A stretch of 64,000 bases of DNA from JALHMQ01 sp020248785 (GTDB lineage: Bacteria > Pseudomonadota > Gammaproteobacteria > Burkholderiales > Burkholderiaceae_F): the NCBI GenBank assembly GCA_046343415.1, contig JBKDNL010000126.1:1-64000 (forward strand). Reading direction: 5' to 3'. The notes under the pieces are model-generated. The model had not been told where the DNA came from. It was given only the letters and a program-made list of their open reading frames with translations, and searched no databases. Made by a program: the position numbers and the translations under genes. Numbering within the stretch: the first letter of the stretch is position 1; the number at the start of each line of letters is the position of its first letter. Below are positions 9,054-18,444 of this stretch, piece by piece.

Positions 9054-10118
9054 ATGCGATTCGTGCATGCTGTAGTCTCGATGCGCCCTTCCGCTGGGGT
9101 CCTTGCTCAGATCGAAGACGAGGCACGCTGCGCAAGGGAGCTCGGTATCCCGTGGACGGTGCTCGTGCGTCAGGGTGCTTGTGCTGGAACAAGCCGGTCC
9201 ATCCTCGGGTACTTGCGCCTGCGATTCGCCTTCTACATCGCCGTCGTCCGCCGCGCGCGCCAAGGCGAGATCGTGGTGCTCCGGCATTCAGCCGGCGACC
9301 CGTTGCAGTTCTTGGCGGCACTGCTGATGCGGCATCGCTTCGTGACGGTGCATCACACGCTTGAAGAGCCGGAGCTTCGTTCGCTCACGACGAAGGCATC
9401 AAGAATTCAGCGACTCATCGAACGCACTCTCGGGCGTGGCGTGGTGCGGCGCGCCTCGGCCATCGTCGCGGCAACGCCCGAGATCGCTCGCCATCAACAG
9501 AGCCGCGCAGGCATCGGGACCAAAACCGTCAAGCCGGTGTTCATCTATCCCAACGGCGTCCACTTCCACGATGTACCCCCAGGCCTGGAAGACGCCCGCG
9601 GCGAGCGGCCCGAACTGCTCTTCGTTGCCGACTACTTCTACCCATGGCACGGACTGGAAGAGTTGCTTCGTTCGATGACGCACAGCCAGGCCGACGGCGT
9701 GCTGCATGTTGTCGGTGAAGTGCCATTGACCTGCAAGACGAACGACCGCGTGGTCTATCACGGTCGGCTATCAAGAACCGCGATCGCGACGCTTCAGAGC
9801 AAGGCATGGGTCGGCCTGTCCTCATTCCGCCTCGACGTCAAAGGAATGTCAGAAGCTTGTACCCTCAAGGTGCGCGATTACCTGTCGGCTGGTCTTCCTG
9901 TGTACGCGGGCCACACTGACAGCGGGCTTCCGGCTGACTTTCCGTTTTTCGTTCAAGGAACGCCTGACTGGACAAGAGCGGTCGAGATCGCGCGCAGCTT
10001 TCGCGCTATCGACAGACTGGAAGTGGCAAGCGCCGCTCGGCCACACATCGACAAGAAGGTGCTTGTGCAACGGCTCCACGCGGAACTCGTGTCAGCGCTT
10101 GCCAGGCCGACTGCATAG
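9054..10118 (+). CDS. Glycosyltransferase, GT4-like
   Basis: This 354-residue protein is probably a GT-B glycosyltransferase. Features are FVTVHHTLEEPELRS in the first domain, then FIYPNGVHF, ELLFVADYFYPWHGLEELL and LKVRDYLSAGLPVYAGHTDSG, typical of the donor-binding half of GT4 enzymes. It lies between the two asnB-like genes, 3 nt after the first and immediately abutting the second, implying translational coupling. A role in adding one of the (possibly amidated) uronic acids is an inference from that position. The specificity is unknown. Confidence 0.78.
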   Translation: MRFVHAVVSMRPSAGVLAQIEDEARCARELGIPWTVLVRQGACAGTSRSILGYLRLRFAFYIAVVRRARQGEIVVLRHSAGDPLQFLAALLMRHRFVTVHHTLEEPELRSLTTKASRIQRLIERTLGRGVVRRASAIVAATPEIARHQQSRAGIGTKTVKPVFIYPNGVHFHDVPPGLEDARGERPELLFVADYFYPWHGLEELLRSMTHSQADGVLHVVGEVPLTCKTNDRVVYHGRLSRTAIATLQSKAWVGLSSFRLDVKGMSEACTLKVRDYLSAGLPVYAGHTDSGLPADFPFFVQGTPDWTRAVEIARSFRAIDRLEVASAARPHIDKKVLVQRLHAELVSALARPTA

Positions 10119-12056
10119 ATGTGCGGCATAAGCGGCCTTTGGGAGCGTGCACGGGCTCCATTGCTTATTGAACGTGCACAGCGCATGGCGAGCGCGATCC
10201 CCCATCGAGGGCCAGACGACCACGGCGCATGGTCTGACCCGGACACGGGCATTGCAATCGCCCACCGCCGCCTCAGCATCGTCGACCTCTCCCCCGCCGG
10301 CCACCAGCCGATGACCTCGGCCTCGGGCCGGTATGTCATTGCCTACAACGGCGAGATCTACAACCACCACCAGTTGCGTGCTGAGGTTGAGGCGCGCGGG
10401 GCGGTGGACTGGCGCGGCCATTCGGACACCGAGGTGCTGCTCGCGGCCGTTGACGTCTGGGGCCTGCAAGGCGCACTTGAGCGATCGGTCGGCATGTTTG
10501 CGATCGCCCTATGGGACCGCAAGGAGCACTGCCTGCACCTGGCGCGTGACCGCATCGGCGAGAAGCCGCTGTACTACGGCACGGTCGACGGCAAGTTTGT
10601 CTTTGCATCCGAGCTGAAGGCCATCCGCGCCATTGCGCCCGCGCCGCCGCTGGACCCCAACGCGCTCCTGCTGTACCTGCGCCTGGCCTACGTGCCGGCA
10701 CCGTTCTGCATCTACCAGGGCCTGCGCAAGGTGGAGCCGGGGTCGATCGTCACCGTGCGCAACGCCGGAGCGCAGATCGAGACGCAACGCTACTGGTCGG
10801 CGCTGGAGGTCGCGCAACGTGCGAACGCACAGCAAAGCGGCGCCAGCGACGAAGAGCAGATCGAGACCCTGGACCGCCTGCTGCGCCAGTCGATCCGCGA
10901 CCAGATGGTGGCCGATGTGCCGGTTGGCGCCTTCCTGTCCGGCGGCATCGACAGTTCCACCATCACTGCACTGATGCAGGCCGAGAGCAGCAGCCGCGTG
11001 CACAGCTATTCGATCGGCTTCGCCGAGAGCGAGTACGACGAGGCACCGCACGCCAAGCGCGTTGCACAGCACCTGGGCACGGACCACACCGAGATCTACG
11101 TCACCCCGCAGGAGGCGCAGGCGGTGATCCCGCGCCTGCCCGCGATCTACGACGAGCCGTTCTCCGATTCGTCCCAGATCCCGACCTTTCTGCTCTGCCA
11201 GCTGGCGCGCCGCTCCGTCACGGTGGCGCTGTCCGGCGATGCAGGCGATGAGCTGTTTGGCGGCTACCGCCGTTACACGTTCGCGCAGGAGATCTGGAAG
11301 CGCGTCGGCCTTCTGCCACAGCCGCTGCGCTCGGCTGGTGCGTCCCTGATCACGGCGCTCGGCCCGCGCGTGATCAGCGCGCTGGCCGCCCCAGCGCGGG
11401 CCCTGATGCCCGATCGCGTACCGCGCAATATCGCCGGCATGGGGATGAAGGCGGCGGCAGTGCTACGGCTTGGCAGCATCGACGCGGTCTACATGCGGCT
11501 CGTGTCGCAGTGGCATGACCCGGCCCACCTGGTCCCCGGCGCCGCCGCGCCCGACTGGGTCGAGACGGCGCTGCGCACGGCGCCCGGGTCGGACATCGAG
11601 CGGATGATGTTCGCCGATCTCATGACCTACCTGCCCGACGATGTGCTGGTGAAGGTCGATCGCGCCGCGATGGCCAATTGCCTCGAGACCCGCGTGCCGC
11701 TGCTCGACCACCGGGTGGTCGAGTTCGCCCTCGGCGTGCCACTGTCGCAGAAGCTGCGCAGCGGCACGGGCAAGTGGCTCCTGCGCCAGGTGCTGTCGCG
11801 CTACGTGCCGCCCGCGCTGTTCGAGCGGCCGAAGATGGGCTTTGGCGTCCCGATCGATCACTGGCTGCGCGGGCCGCTGAAGGGCTGGGCCGATGATCTG
11901 CTCGATCCCGCAGCCCTTCGCGCTCACGGCCTGGAGCCAGCGGCCATCGTGCAGGCCTGGCAGGAGCATCGCAGCGGCCAGCGCGATTGGCAGTACCCGC
12001 TGTGGACGGTGCTGATGCTGCAGGCCTGGCTGCGCCACGACGCCGCGCAGCCATGA
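10119..12056 (+). CDS. asnB: Asparagine synthase-like glutamine amidotransferase, copy 2
   Basis: This second AsnB-family protein has 645 residues. It begins MCGISGLWERA with the Cys2 nucleophile, then PHRGPDDHGAW and AYNGEIYNHH in the glutaminase domain, and LSGGIDSST near residue 272 in the synthetase domain. It starts directly after the preceding stop codon and its own stop overlaps the next gene as ATGA at 12053-12056. It diverges clearly from copy 1, especially in the C-terminal half, so this is not a recent duplication. Two separate amidotransferases would fit two different carboxylate sugars, or one biosynthetic asparagine synthase plus one sugar amidase. Confidence 0.9.
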   Translation: MCGISGLWERARAPLLIERAQRMASAIPHRGPDDHGAWSDPDTGIAIAHRRLSIVDLSPAGHQPMTSASGRYVIAYNGEIYNHHQLRAEVEARGAVDWRGHSDTEVLLAAVDVWGLQGALERSVGMFAIALWDRKEHCLHLARDRIGEKPLYYGTVDGKFVFASELKAIRAIAPAPPLDPNALLLYLRLAYVPAPFCIYQGLRKVEPGSIVTVRNAGAQIETQRYWSALEVAQRANAQQSGASDEEQIETLDRLLRQSIRDQMVADVPVGAFLSGGIDSSTITALMQAESSSRVHSYSIGFAESEYDEAPHAKRVAQHLGTDHTEIYVTPQEAQAVIPRLPAIYDEPFSDSSQIPTFLLCQLARRSVTVALSGDAGDELFGGYRRYTFAQEIWKRVGLLPQPLRSAGASLITALGPRVISALAAPARALMPDRVPRNIAGMGMKAAAVLRLGSIDAVYMRLVSQWHDPAHLVPGAAAPDWVETALRTAPGSDIERMMFADLMTYLPDDVLVKVDRAAMANCLETRVPLLDHRVVEFALGVPLSQKLRSGTGKWLLRQVLSRYVPPALFERPKMGFGVPIDHWLRGPLKGWADDLLDPAALRAHGLEPAAIVQAWQEHRSGQRDWQYPLWTVLMLQAWLRHDAAQP

Positions 12057-13195
12057 CCCCGCCGGCTCGACCGCGCCTGCTGCTGGTGGTCACCGAGGAC
12101 TGGTACTTCCTGTCGCACCGGCTGCCGGTCGGGCGCGCCGCGCTGGCTGCGGGCTATACCGTCGGACTGGCCACGCGCGTGGGTGATCGCGCAACGGAGA
12201 TCACCGCGGCGGGCATTGACCTCCTGCCGCTGCAGGCGATGCGTCGGCGCGACATCGGGCCGCTGTCGGTCGCGCGGTCCGTTGCCGAGCTTGCATCGAT
12301 TTACCGGGCCTGGGCGCCGGACATCGTGCACCATGTGGCGATGAAGCCGATCATCTGCGGCGGCATGGCGGCCCGGCAGGTGGGCGTCGGACGGGTGGTC
12401 AATGCGGTTGCAGGGTTTGGCTATGTGTTTAGCTCGGACACCGTGCGCGCGCGGCTGCTGCGCCCTGCGGTGCGTCTGGCGCTGAAGCGCGTGCTGTGCC
12501 GACCAGGCAGCCTCGCCATCCTGCAGAACCGGGCGGATGCGGCACGGTTGGTGGCTGACGATCTGGTCAACGAGCGCGCCGTGCGTCTGGTGCGCGGCAG
12601 CGGCGTGGATCTGGACCGGTTCGTCCCGCGCCCTGCAGCAGGCGGCCCGCTAATCGTGATGCTGTGCGCGCGGCTGCTATGGGACAAGGGCATCCGCGAG
12701 TTCGTGGACGCTGCGCGTGCGCTCAAGGCGCAAGGCGTGGATGCGCGCTTCGTTCTCGTTGGCGACGGCGACCCCGAGAACCCGGCATGCATCCCAACAG
12801 CCGAGGTCGAGCGCTGGCAACGCGAGGGTGTGATCGAGTGGTGGGGCCGGCGCAACGACATGGCTGCAACCTGGCAGCAAGCCACCATCGCCTGCCTGCC
12901 GTCGTATGCGGAAGGGCTGCCGAAAGTCCTGATCGAAGCGGCGGCCTGCGGCTTGCCGGCCGTCACAACCGACGTGCCGGGCTGCCGCGAGGCGGTCTCC
13001 CACGAGGTCAACGGCCTACTCGTTCCGCCGCGCGATTCCCACGCGCTCGCCACGGCCATGCGCAGCCTCCTCGATGACCCTGCGTTGCGCGCGCGCCTTG
13101 GCGCGGCAGGCCGCCAGCGGGCAGAGGCCGAGTTCGGCGAGCGGGCGATCGCCGCCCAGACGCTGGCGGTGTACCAGGAGTTGCTGGCGCAATGA
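12053..13195 (+). CDS. Glycosyltransferase family 4, PglA-like
   Basis: This 380-residue GT4 protein starts at ATG 12053, overlapping the previous stop by 4 nt. The acceptor domain has LLVVTEDWYFLSHRLPVG and DIVHHVAMKPI. The donor domain has MLCARLLWDKGIREFVDAA, LPSYAEGLPKVLIEAAACG and the ensuing TTDVPGCREAV, the classic E-x7-E GT4 signature. The opening strand is typical of transferases that act on undecaprenyl-diphospho-QuiNAc or -diNAcBac (PglA type), so it may add the second sugar after the initiating transferase at 14180. That order is inferred from family resemblance only. Confidence 0.85.
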   Translation: MTPPARPRLLLVVTEDWYFLSHRLPVGRAALAAGYTVGLATRVGDRATEITAAGIDLLPLQAMRRRDIGPLSVARSVAELASIYRAWAPDIVHHVAMKPIICGGMAARQVGVGRVVNAVAGFGYVFSSDTVRARLLRPAVRLALKRVLCRPGSLAILQNRADAARLVADDLVNERAVRLVRGSGVDLDRFVPRPAAGGPLIVMLCARLLWDKGIREFVDAARALKAQGVDARFVLVGDGDPENPACIPTAEVERWQREGVIEWWGRRNDMAATWQQATIACLPSYAEGLPKVLIEAAACGLPAVTTDVPGCREAVSHEVNGLLVPPRDSHALATAMRSLLDDPALRARLGAAGRQRAEAEFGERAIAAQTLAVYQELLAQ

Positions 13196-14154
13196 GCGCA
13201 GCGTGGACCGTTGCCGTGACCGGTGCCAACGGTTTCATCGGTCGGCACCTGGTGGACCTGCTGCGCGCGAGGGCGTATCGGGTCCGACCGCTCGTTCGCC
13301 GGGCTGACCCGTCGGTCCCCGACGCCGGCCTTACCGGTGACCTCGCCGGCGACGTCGCCTGGCCCTCCTTGCTCCAAGGGGTGGATTGCGTCGTGCATTG
13401 CGCCGGCATGGCCCATGTGGCCTTGCACAGCGCAGAGGACCACGCGCTGGCCGAGCAGACCAACACCGGGGCAACGCGCACTCTGGCACGGGCGGCCGCC
13501 GCGGCAGGCGTCCAACAATTCATCTATCTGAGCAGCGCCAAGGTCATGGGCGAGCGCTCGGGCGCGCAGCCGTGGACCGAGGATGACCCGCCGGCGCCGG
13601 CCGATCCCTACGCCCGCTCCAAGGCCGCAGCAGAGGCGGCGCTCGCCGAGGTGGCGGGCGCAACGGACCTGTGCGTCACCGTCCTGCGACCGCCGCTCGT
13701 GTATGGCCCCGGGGTTCGGGCCAACTTCCTGCGCCTGCTCGCGCTCGCCGACTCGCGGTGGCCGCTGCCGCTTGGGTCCGCACATGCGCCGCGCAGCATG
13801 GTCTACGTCGGCAACCTGGTCGATGCGATTGCCGCCTGTATCGGGCGACGCGACGCCTGCGGCCAGACCTTCTTCGTGACCGATGGACAGGACATGACGG
13901 TGGCCGACCTGCTGCGCCGGCTCCGGACGTGCCTCGACCGGCCTGCCCGGCTCCTGCCCTGCCCGGCAGCCTTGCTGCAGCTTGCGGCTGCTACCGCGGG
14001 CCGGACGGATGATCTGGCCCGGCTCCTTGCGCCCGCCCGTTGCACCAGCCAACGGCTGCAGCAACGGCTCGGCTGGACCCCGCCCGTGCCGCTTGCGCAG
14101 GCCCTGAGAATAACGACGGACTGGTACCGGGACCACGGCCGTTCAGCGCGCTGA
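13192..14154 (+). CDS. NAD-dependent sugar epimerase/reductase, WbpV-like
   Basis: This is a short-chain dehydrogenase of the extended type, 320 residues. It has the TGANGFIGRHLV Rossmann motif at residues 9-20 and the catalytic YARSK (Tyr and Lys), with a serine in YLSSAKVMGE. In WbpM-containing clusters, proteins of this kind reduce the 4-keto product of the dehydratase to UDP-QuiNAc or UDP-FucNAc, or act as 4-epimerases. Its place beside the initiating transferase and wbpM supports the first role. It overlaps the glycosyltransferase upstream by 4 nt (ATGA). Confidence 0.82.
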   Translation: MSAAWTVAVTGANGFIGRHLVDLLRARAYRVRPLVRRADPSVPDAGLTGDLAGDVAWPSLLQGVDCVVHCAGMAHVALHSAEDHALAEQTNTGATRTLARAAAAAGVQQFIYLSSAKVMGERSGAQPWTEDDPPAPADPYARSKAAAEAALAEVAGATDLCVTVLRPPLVYGPGVRANFLRLLALADSRWPLPLGSAHAPRSMVYVGNLVDAIAACIGRRDACGQTFFVTDGQDMTVADLLRRLRTCLDRPARLLPCPAALLQLAAATAGRTDDLARLLAPARCTSQRLQQRLGWTPPVPLAQALRITTDWYRDHGRSAR

Positions 14155-14179
14155 CAACTCGGCTAATGTCCGGGCGTTT

Positions 14180-15157
14180 ATGCAGGACTCGTTGTCGCCC
14201 ACCACCCTGGTCGTGCTGCCGCTCGTGGCCGGCGGCGCGACCGCGCTCGCGCTCTGGGCCCTGCTCGCCTCGGGCGCAGCGCATCGGCTCGCGGTCGATG
14301 CGCCCAATGCGCGGTCACTGCACGTGGTGCCGACGCCGCGTGTCGGCGGGCTCGTTCTCATACCGGTCGCATTGCTTGCTGCCGCCGCCACAACGCCCCT
14401 GCCGGTCTCATTGACGATGGCCACGCTCTTGCTGGTCGCGGTCGGCGCCGTGGATGACCGGCGCGGCGTGCCCGTCGCGCTGCGCCTGGCGGTACAACTG
14501 GTCGCCGCAACCGTGACATTGTGGCCACACCTTGGCGCGCTAGGTCGTCCCTTGGCCCTCGTCATCGGCATGGCGCTGGTGTGGGCCATGAACGCCTACA
14601 ACTTCATGGACGGCAGTGACGGCCTGGCTGCCGGGATGGCGTTGATCGGCTTCACAGCCTGCGCCATGGCTGCCGCAAGTGCTGGCACGGGTAGCCTGGT
14701 CGCCTTGTCGCTCGCACTTGCTGGTGCGGCAGGCGGATTCCTCTGGTTCAACTTCGCACCCGCGCGCGTGTTCCTGGGCGACGCCGGCTCCGTGCCGCTT
14801 GGTTTTCTGGCTGGCGCCGTCGGCCTGCTTGGCGCGCTGACCGATGCGTGGGCCTGGTGGTTTGTCCCCGTGGTGTTCGCGCCGTTTCTGGCCGATGCAA
14901 CGACGACCGTCGTCGCCCGGGGCCTTGGCGGCCAGCGGGTCTGGCAGGCGCATCGCGAGCACGCGTACCAGCGGCTGGTGCAGGCGGGCTTCAGTCACAA
15001 GCAGGTGGCTGTCGGCGCGTACCTGGTCATGCTCGCGTCTGCAGTGGTCGCACTGGTCTTGGACGGCACGGGCGGCCCAAGTGCTGTCGCCGCGGCCTGG
15101 TTCGCAGCCCTCATTGCGGCCGTGCTGATCGTCCGCCGCCGGTGTCCCGCACGATGA
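14180..15157 (+). CDS. Undecaprenyl-phosphate sugar-1-phosphate transferase, WecA/WbpL-like
   Basis: This is a polytopic membrane protein of 325 residues in the MraY/WecA family. It has the polyprenyl-phosphate transferase landmarks: VDAPNARSLH at the start, VGAVDDRRG, NAYNFMDGSDGLAAG, FLGDAGSVPLG and the basic AHREHAYQRLV near the C-terminus. It would attach the first sugar phosphate, likely QuiNAc or FucNAc given the flanking WbpV- and WbpM-like genes, to undecaprenyl phosphate. The gene starts at ATG 14180 after a 25-nt gap and ends in an ATGA overlap with wbpM. Confidence 0.88.
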   Translation: MQDSLSPTTLVVLPLVAGGATALALWALLASGAAHRLAVDAPNARSLHVVPTPRVGGLVLIPVALLAAAATTPLPVSLTMATLLLVAVGAVDDRRGVPVALRLAVQLVAATVTLWPHLGALGRPLALVIGMALVWAMNAYNFMDGSDGLAAGMALIGFTACAMAAASAGTGSLVALSLALAGAAGGFLWFNFAPARVFLGDAGSVPLGFLAGAVGLLGALTDAWAWWFVPVVFAPFLADATTTVVARGLGGQRVWQAHREHAYQRLVQAGFSHKQVAVGAYLVMLASAVVALVLDGTGGPSAVAAAWFAALIAAVLIVRRRCPAR

Positions 15158-17032
15158 ACACCGCCCGCCGCGCCTGGCTTGCCTCGCTGCCGCTGTCGCC
15201 GCGCGCGCAGATCGTGTTCGCCTTCGATCTCGCGGCTGCGGCGCTGTGCTGGCTCCTGGCGTTCGCGCTGCGGTTCAACTTCGAGGTCCCGCCGGACTAT
15301 CTGGCGCTTGCACTGGGCTCGCTGATCTGGGTGGTGCCGCTGCACGCCTGCGTCTTCGTACTCGCTGGCCTGTATCGCGGGCTGTGGCGCTTTGCGAGTC
15401 TCAATGACCTGCGGCGGCTCGCCGTCGCAGGTGTTGCGGCGGGCGCCGGGATCGCCCTCATCGCTTATCTCAAGCAAGCGGAGCTGCCGATCCCCCGCTC
15501 GGTCGTTGTGCTTGCACCGCTGCTCCTGGTGCTGCTGATGGGCGGCGCGCGCCGCCTACCGCAGCTGGATCGACTTGCGCCTGAGCAACGGCGGGTCAGA
15601 TCGCCGGCCCCTCATCATCATCGGCGCCGGCGAGGCAGCGGCCTCGCTGTTGCGCATGCTCGCGGCGTCGCGCGAGTGGCAGGTTGTCGGGCTGCTGGAC
15701 GACGACCTGACGCGGCAAGGCCGCGAGCTCTTTGGGCATCGCGTCGTTGCCGGACTCGAGTCCGTTGGTGACATTGCTCGCCGCAGCGGCGCGCGCGACG
15801 TGATCATCGCCATGCCGGAGGCCAGCGGCGCGCAGCGGCGGCGCGCTGCCGAGCTGTGCCTGGCGGCGGGGCTGCGTGCGTCGACCCTGCCGCCACTGGA
15901 CGATCTCATCGCGCAGCGGGCCGGGCTGTCCGACGTGCGCCGCCTGGATCTCGACGACCTGCTCGGCCGCGATCCGGTGCGCATCGATGGCAGTACGGTG
16001 TCGGCCATGCTGACCGGCAAGACAGTGCTTATCACGGGCGCCGGTGGCTCCATTGGGCGTGAGCTCTGCCGCCAAGTCGCGCGGCTGCAGCCCAAGCGGC
16101 TGGTGTTCTTCGAGCAGGGCGAGTACGCGCTGTACCAGCTGGTGGAAGAGTTCCGTAACGAGCTCCCGCGCATTGCGATCACGCCGTTGCTCGGCGATGT
16201 GAAGGACGCACGGCGCGTGGAACAGGTGTTTGCGGGCATGCGACCCGAGGTCGTCTTCCACGCCGCGGCGTACAAGCACGTTGCGCTGGTGGAGGCGATG
16301 AACGAATCCCCCGCGCTGAACAACAACGCGTATGGCACGCACGTGGTCGCAGCCGCTGCTGTAAGGCACGGCGCGGACCGCTTTGTGCTCGTGTCGACGG
16401 ACAAGGCGGTGCAGCCGAGCAACGTGATGGGTGCAACCAAGCGCCTAGCCGAGATGCTGTGCCAAGCGCATCAGCGCACGGGCAGCACGCAGTTCACCAT
16501 CGTGCGCTTTGGCAACGTGCTGGGCAGTGCCGGCAGCGTGGTGCCAAAGTTTGCCGAGCAGATTGCGCGCGGCGGCCCGGTGACGGTCACGCATCCGGAT
16601 GTGACGCGCTACTTCATGTCGATCCCGGAGGCCGTGCAGCTGGTGCTGCAATCCGCCGCGCTCGGCATGCCGGGGCAGATCTTCGTGCTCGACATGGGCG
16701 AGCCTGTGAAGATCCTCGACCTCGCGCGTCACATGATCGCGCTGCAGGGCCGTCGGCCGGAGGAGATCGAGATCGTGTTCACGGGGCTGGGCGACGGTGA
16801 GAAGCTGCATGAGGAGCTCGTCAATCGCTCCGAGCATGCAGACCCGACCCCGCACCCGAAGATTCGCGTCGTGCGTGCGACGGCACCTGATGCCGCATGG
16901 CTGGACCGGGCCAGCGGTGAGCTGCGCAACCATCTGGTCACCGGCGGCGAAGCCCGCGCGCTGCTCGCTCGGCTGGTGCCTGAGCTGGCTGGTTCGCCCG
17001 CCGCGAGGCCGCAAGACGCCACGGTCGCGTGA
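15154..17032 (+). pseudogene. wbpM: Nucleotide-sugar 4,6-dehydratase WbpM/PglF-like, frameshifted at a GC run
   Basis: The membrane N-terminus (MNTARRAWLASL, several helices) is read from 15154. After base 15541 the homology moves to another frame, continuing AYRSWIDLRLSNGGSDR and then the soluble dehydratase with LITGAGGSIGRELC, EAMNESPALNNN and STDKAVQPSNVMGATKR. The shift lies in the run GGCGGCGCGCGCCGCC at 15541-15556. Adding one GC unit restores GGARAAYRSW exactly, so a two-base contraction is the simplest cause. Intact, it would be about 626 residues and make UDP-4-keto-6-deoxy-GlcNAc. The stop overlaps the next start. Either a sequencing error or a real phase-type mutation is possible. 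Confidence 0.85.
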
Positions 17033-18444
17033 GTACGAGCACGCCGCATCCGTTGCTGTTGGCGGGTTGGGCTTGCCTTGGCGCCTGGCTTCTGTACCTG
17101 CTGATCGCCCCGACGGTTGGCTTTAACTGGATCGACTCCTGGCATAACGAGCAGCGCGCGGTGCAGCTCGTCCTGCTCGGCGCAAGCACGGCTGTTGCGA
17201 TTGCCCTGCTCTTGCTCGGTGCGGTCGGCGTCTCGACGCTTCTGTGCGGCTTTCTTGCAGCAGGAGCACTATCGGCTGCGCTGTCTTCGCATCCCGCAGC
17301 CGGCTATGCAGAGATCGGGCTCTTCATCATGCTGGGCCTGACCAGTGTGATGGTGGCGACCGTCACGCGCGGCCATGTTGAGGCGGTCACCCGCGCGATT
17401 CCGCTGACCGCGCTGCTCATCGGCGCAGCGCACGTCACCGGGATTGCCGTGCGCGTGCTCGCGGCCCATAGCGTGGACGCAGCGCCCGAGGTCGGCATCT
17501 TCATGCTTGGCTACGCCAATCCCCGCTTTGCGTCGGCGCTCTATGTGATGCTGCTGCCGCTGGTCGCGGCGGTGGCCGTCGATCCGACACGCCGCGTGGC
17601 GCTGCGCGTTGCTGCAGTAGCAGTCATGACGGGGCTTTGGGCAGCAAACATTGGCCTGGGGACGCGCGGCGTCTGGCTCGCGTTTGCACTTGCCCTGCCG
17701 CTGTGCAGCCTCGCCGCGGGGTGGCGGCAGGCGAAGGCACTCGTCATGGCCTTGCTCGGAAGCGCCGTCCTTGGCGCTCTGCTCTACCTGGCCATCGCTG
17801 CCCTGCTTGTGGCTGCCCCAGCAATTCAAGGCGAGTCGCTGTCGGTTGCAGTGCCCGAAGGGCTACTGAACGCCACGCTGACACTGCGTGACGTGCTCTG
17901 GATCGCCGCTGCAGAAGCCTGGATGTCGCGGCCGCTTCTTGGCCTGGGACCGATGCAACTTGCGGCAACGGCATCGTTCGTTGGCGCGCACCCGCACAAC
18001 TGGATCCTTCAACTACTCGCTGAATGGGGCGCGGTTGCCTCGGCGCTCCTGATTGCCTGGCTCGTTCTAGCGGCCCGACGCCTTCGTTTGCAAGGCGCCC
18101 CAACACCAAGTGTTGCAGCCGTGTGGCTTGCGCTCCTGGCCGCCCTGGCGCTGGCCTTGGTGGACGGCACTCTCGTGATGCCGGTCAGCCAGAGTGTCTT
18201 CGTCCTGCTGTGCGGTGTGGCGCTTGCGCAAGCGCCTGCTGCCCGCCAAACATCGCCCCGCTGGCTGCGTCTGCTCGTTGCGCGTGTCATCACCGCAGCA
18301 GCGGTACACGCGCTGCAGTTCGCGAACGCGTCTTACATTCAGCAAGAGGCGGAGACCGCAAAGTTTCGCAAGCGCCACCCCGGCGCCTGGCTCACGCCAC
18401 GCTTGTGGGAGACGGGAACGATGTTTCTTGAGCGGGACCGCTAG
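17029..18444 (+). CDS. O-antigen polymerase/O-oligosaccharyltransferase, Wzy_C family
   Basis: This 471-residue protein is almost entirely membrane helices with a large central loop carrying the Wzy_C-like stretch MSRPLLGLGPMQL and FVGAHPHNWILQLLAEWG. The H-x-HN motif in that loop is typical of O-antigen ligases, polymerases and PglL/TfpO O-oligosaccharyltransferases, which transfer lipid-linked glycan in the periplasm. It starts at GTG 17029, overlapping wbpM, and its stop shares CTAG (18441-18444) with the convergent dehydrogenase. Because pilA is the next gene but one, a pilin ligase is possible. Family alone cannot decide between ligase and polymerase. Confidence 0.82.
   Translation: MSTSTPHPLLLAGWACLGAWLLYLLIAPTVGFNWIDSWHNEQRAVQLVLLGASTAVAIALLLLGAVGVSTLLCGFLAAGALSAALSSHPAAGYAEIGLFIMLGLTSVMVATVTRGHVEAVTRAIPLTALLIGAAHVTGIAVRVLAAHSVDAAPEVGIFMLGYANPRFASALYVMLLPLVAAVAVDPTRRVALRVAAVAVMTGLWAANIGLGTRGVWLAFALALPLCSLAAGWRQAKALVMALLGSAVLGALLYLAIAALLVAAPAIQGESLSVAVPEGLLNATLTLRDVLWIAAAEAWMSRPLLGLGPMQLAATASFVGAHPHNWILQLLAEWGAVASALLIAWLVLAARRLRLQGAPTPSVAAVWLALLAALALALVDGTLVMPVSQSVFVLLCGVALAQAPAARQTSPRWLRLLVARVITAAAVHALQFANASYIQQEAETAKFRKRHPGAWLTPRLWETGTMFLERDR

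Noticed and set aside
12421..14136. Minus-strand reading frame of about 570 codons over glycosyltransferase and epimerase genes
   Set aside because: It runs antisense to two well-supported, overlapping genes and has no recognisable motif.
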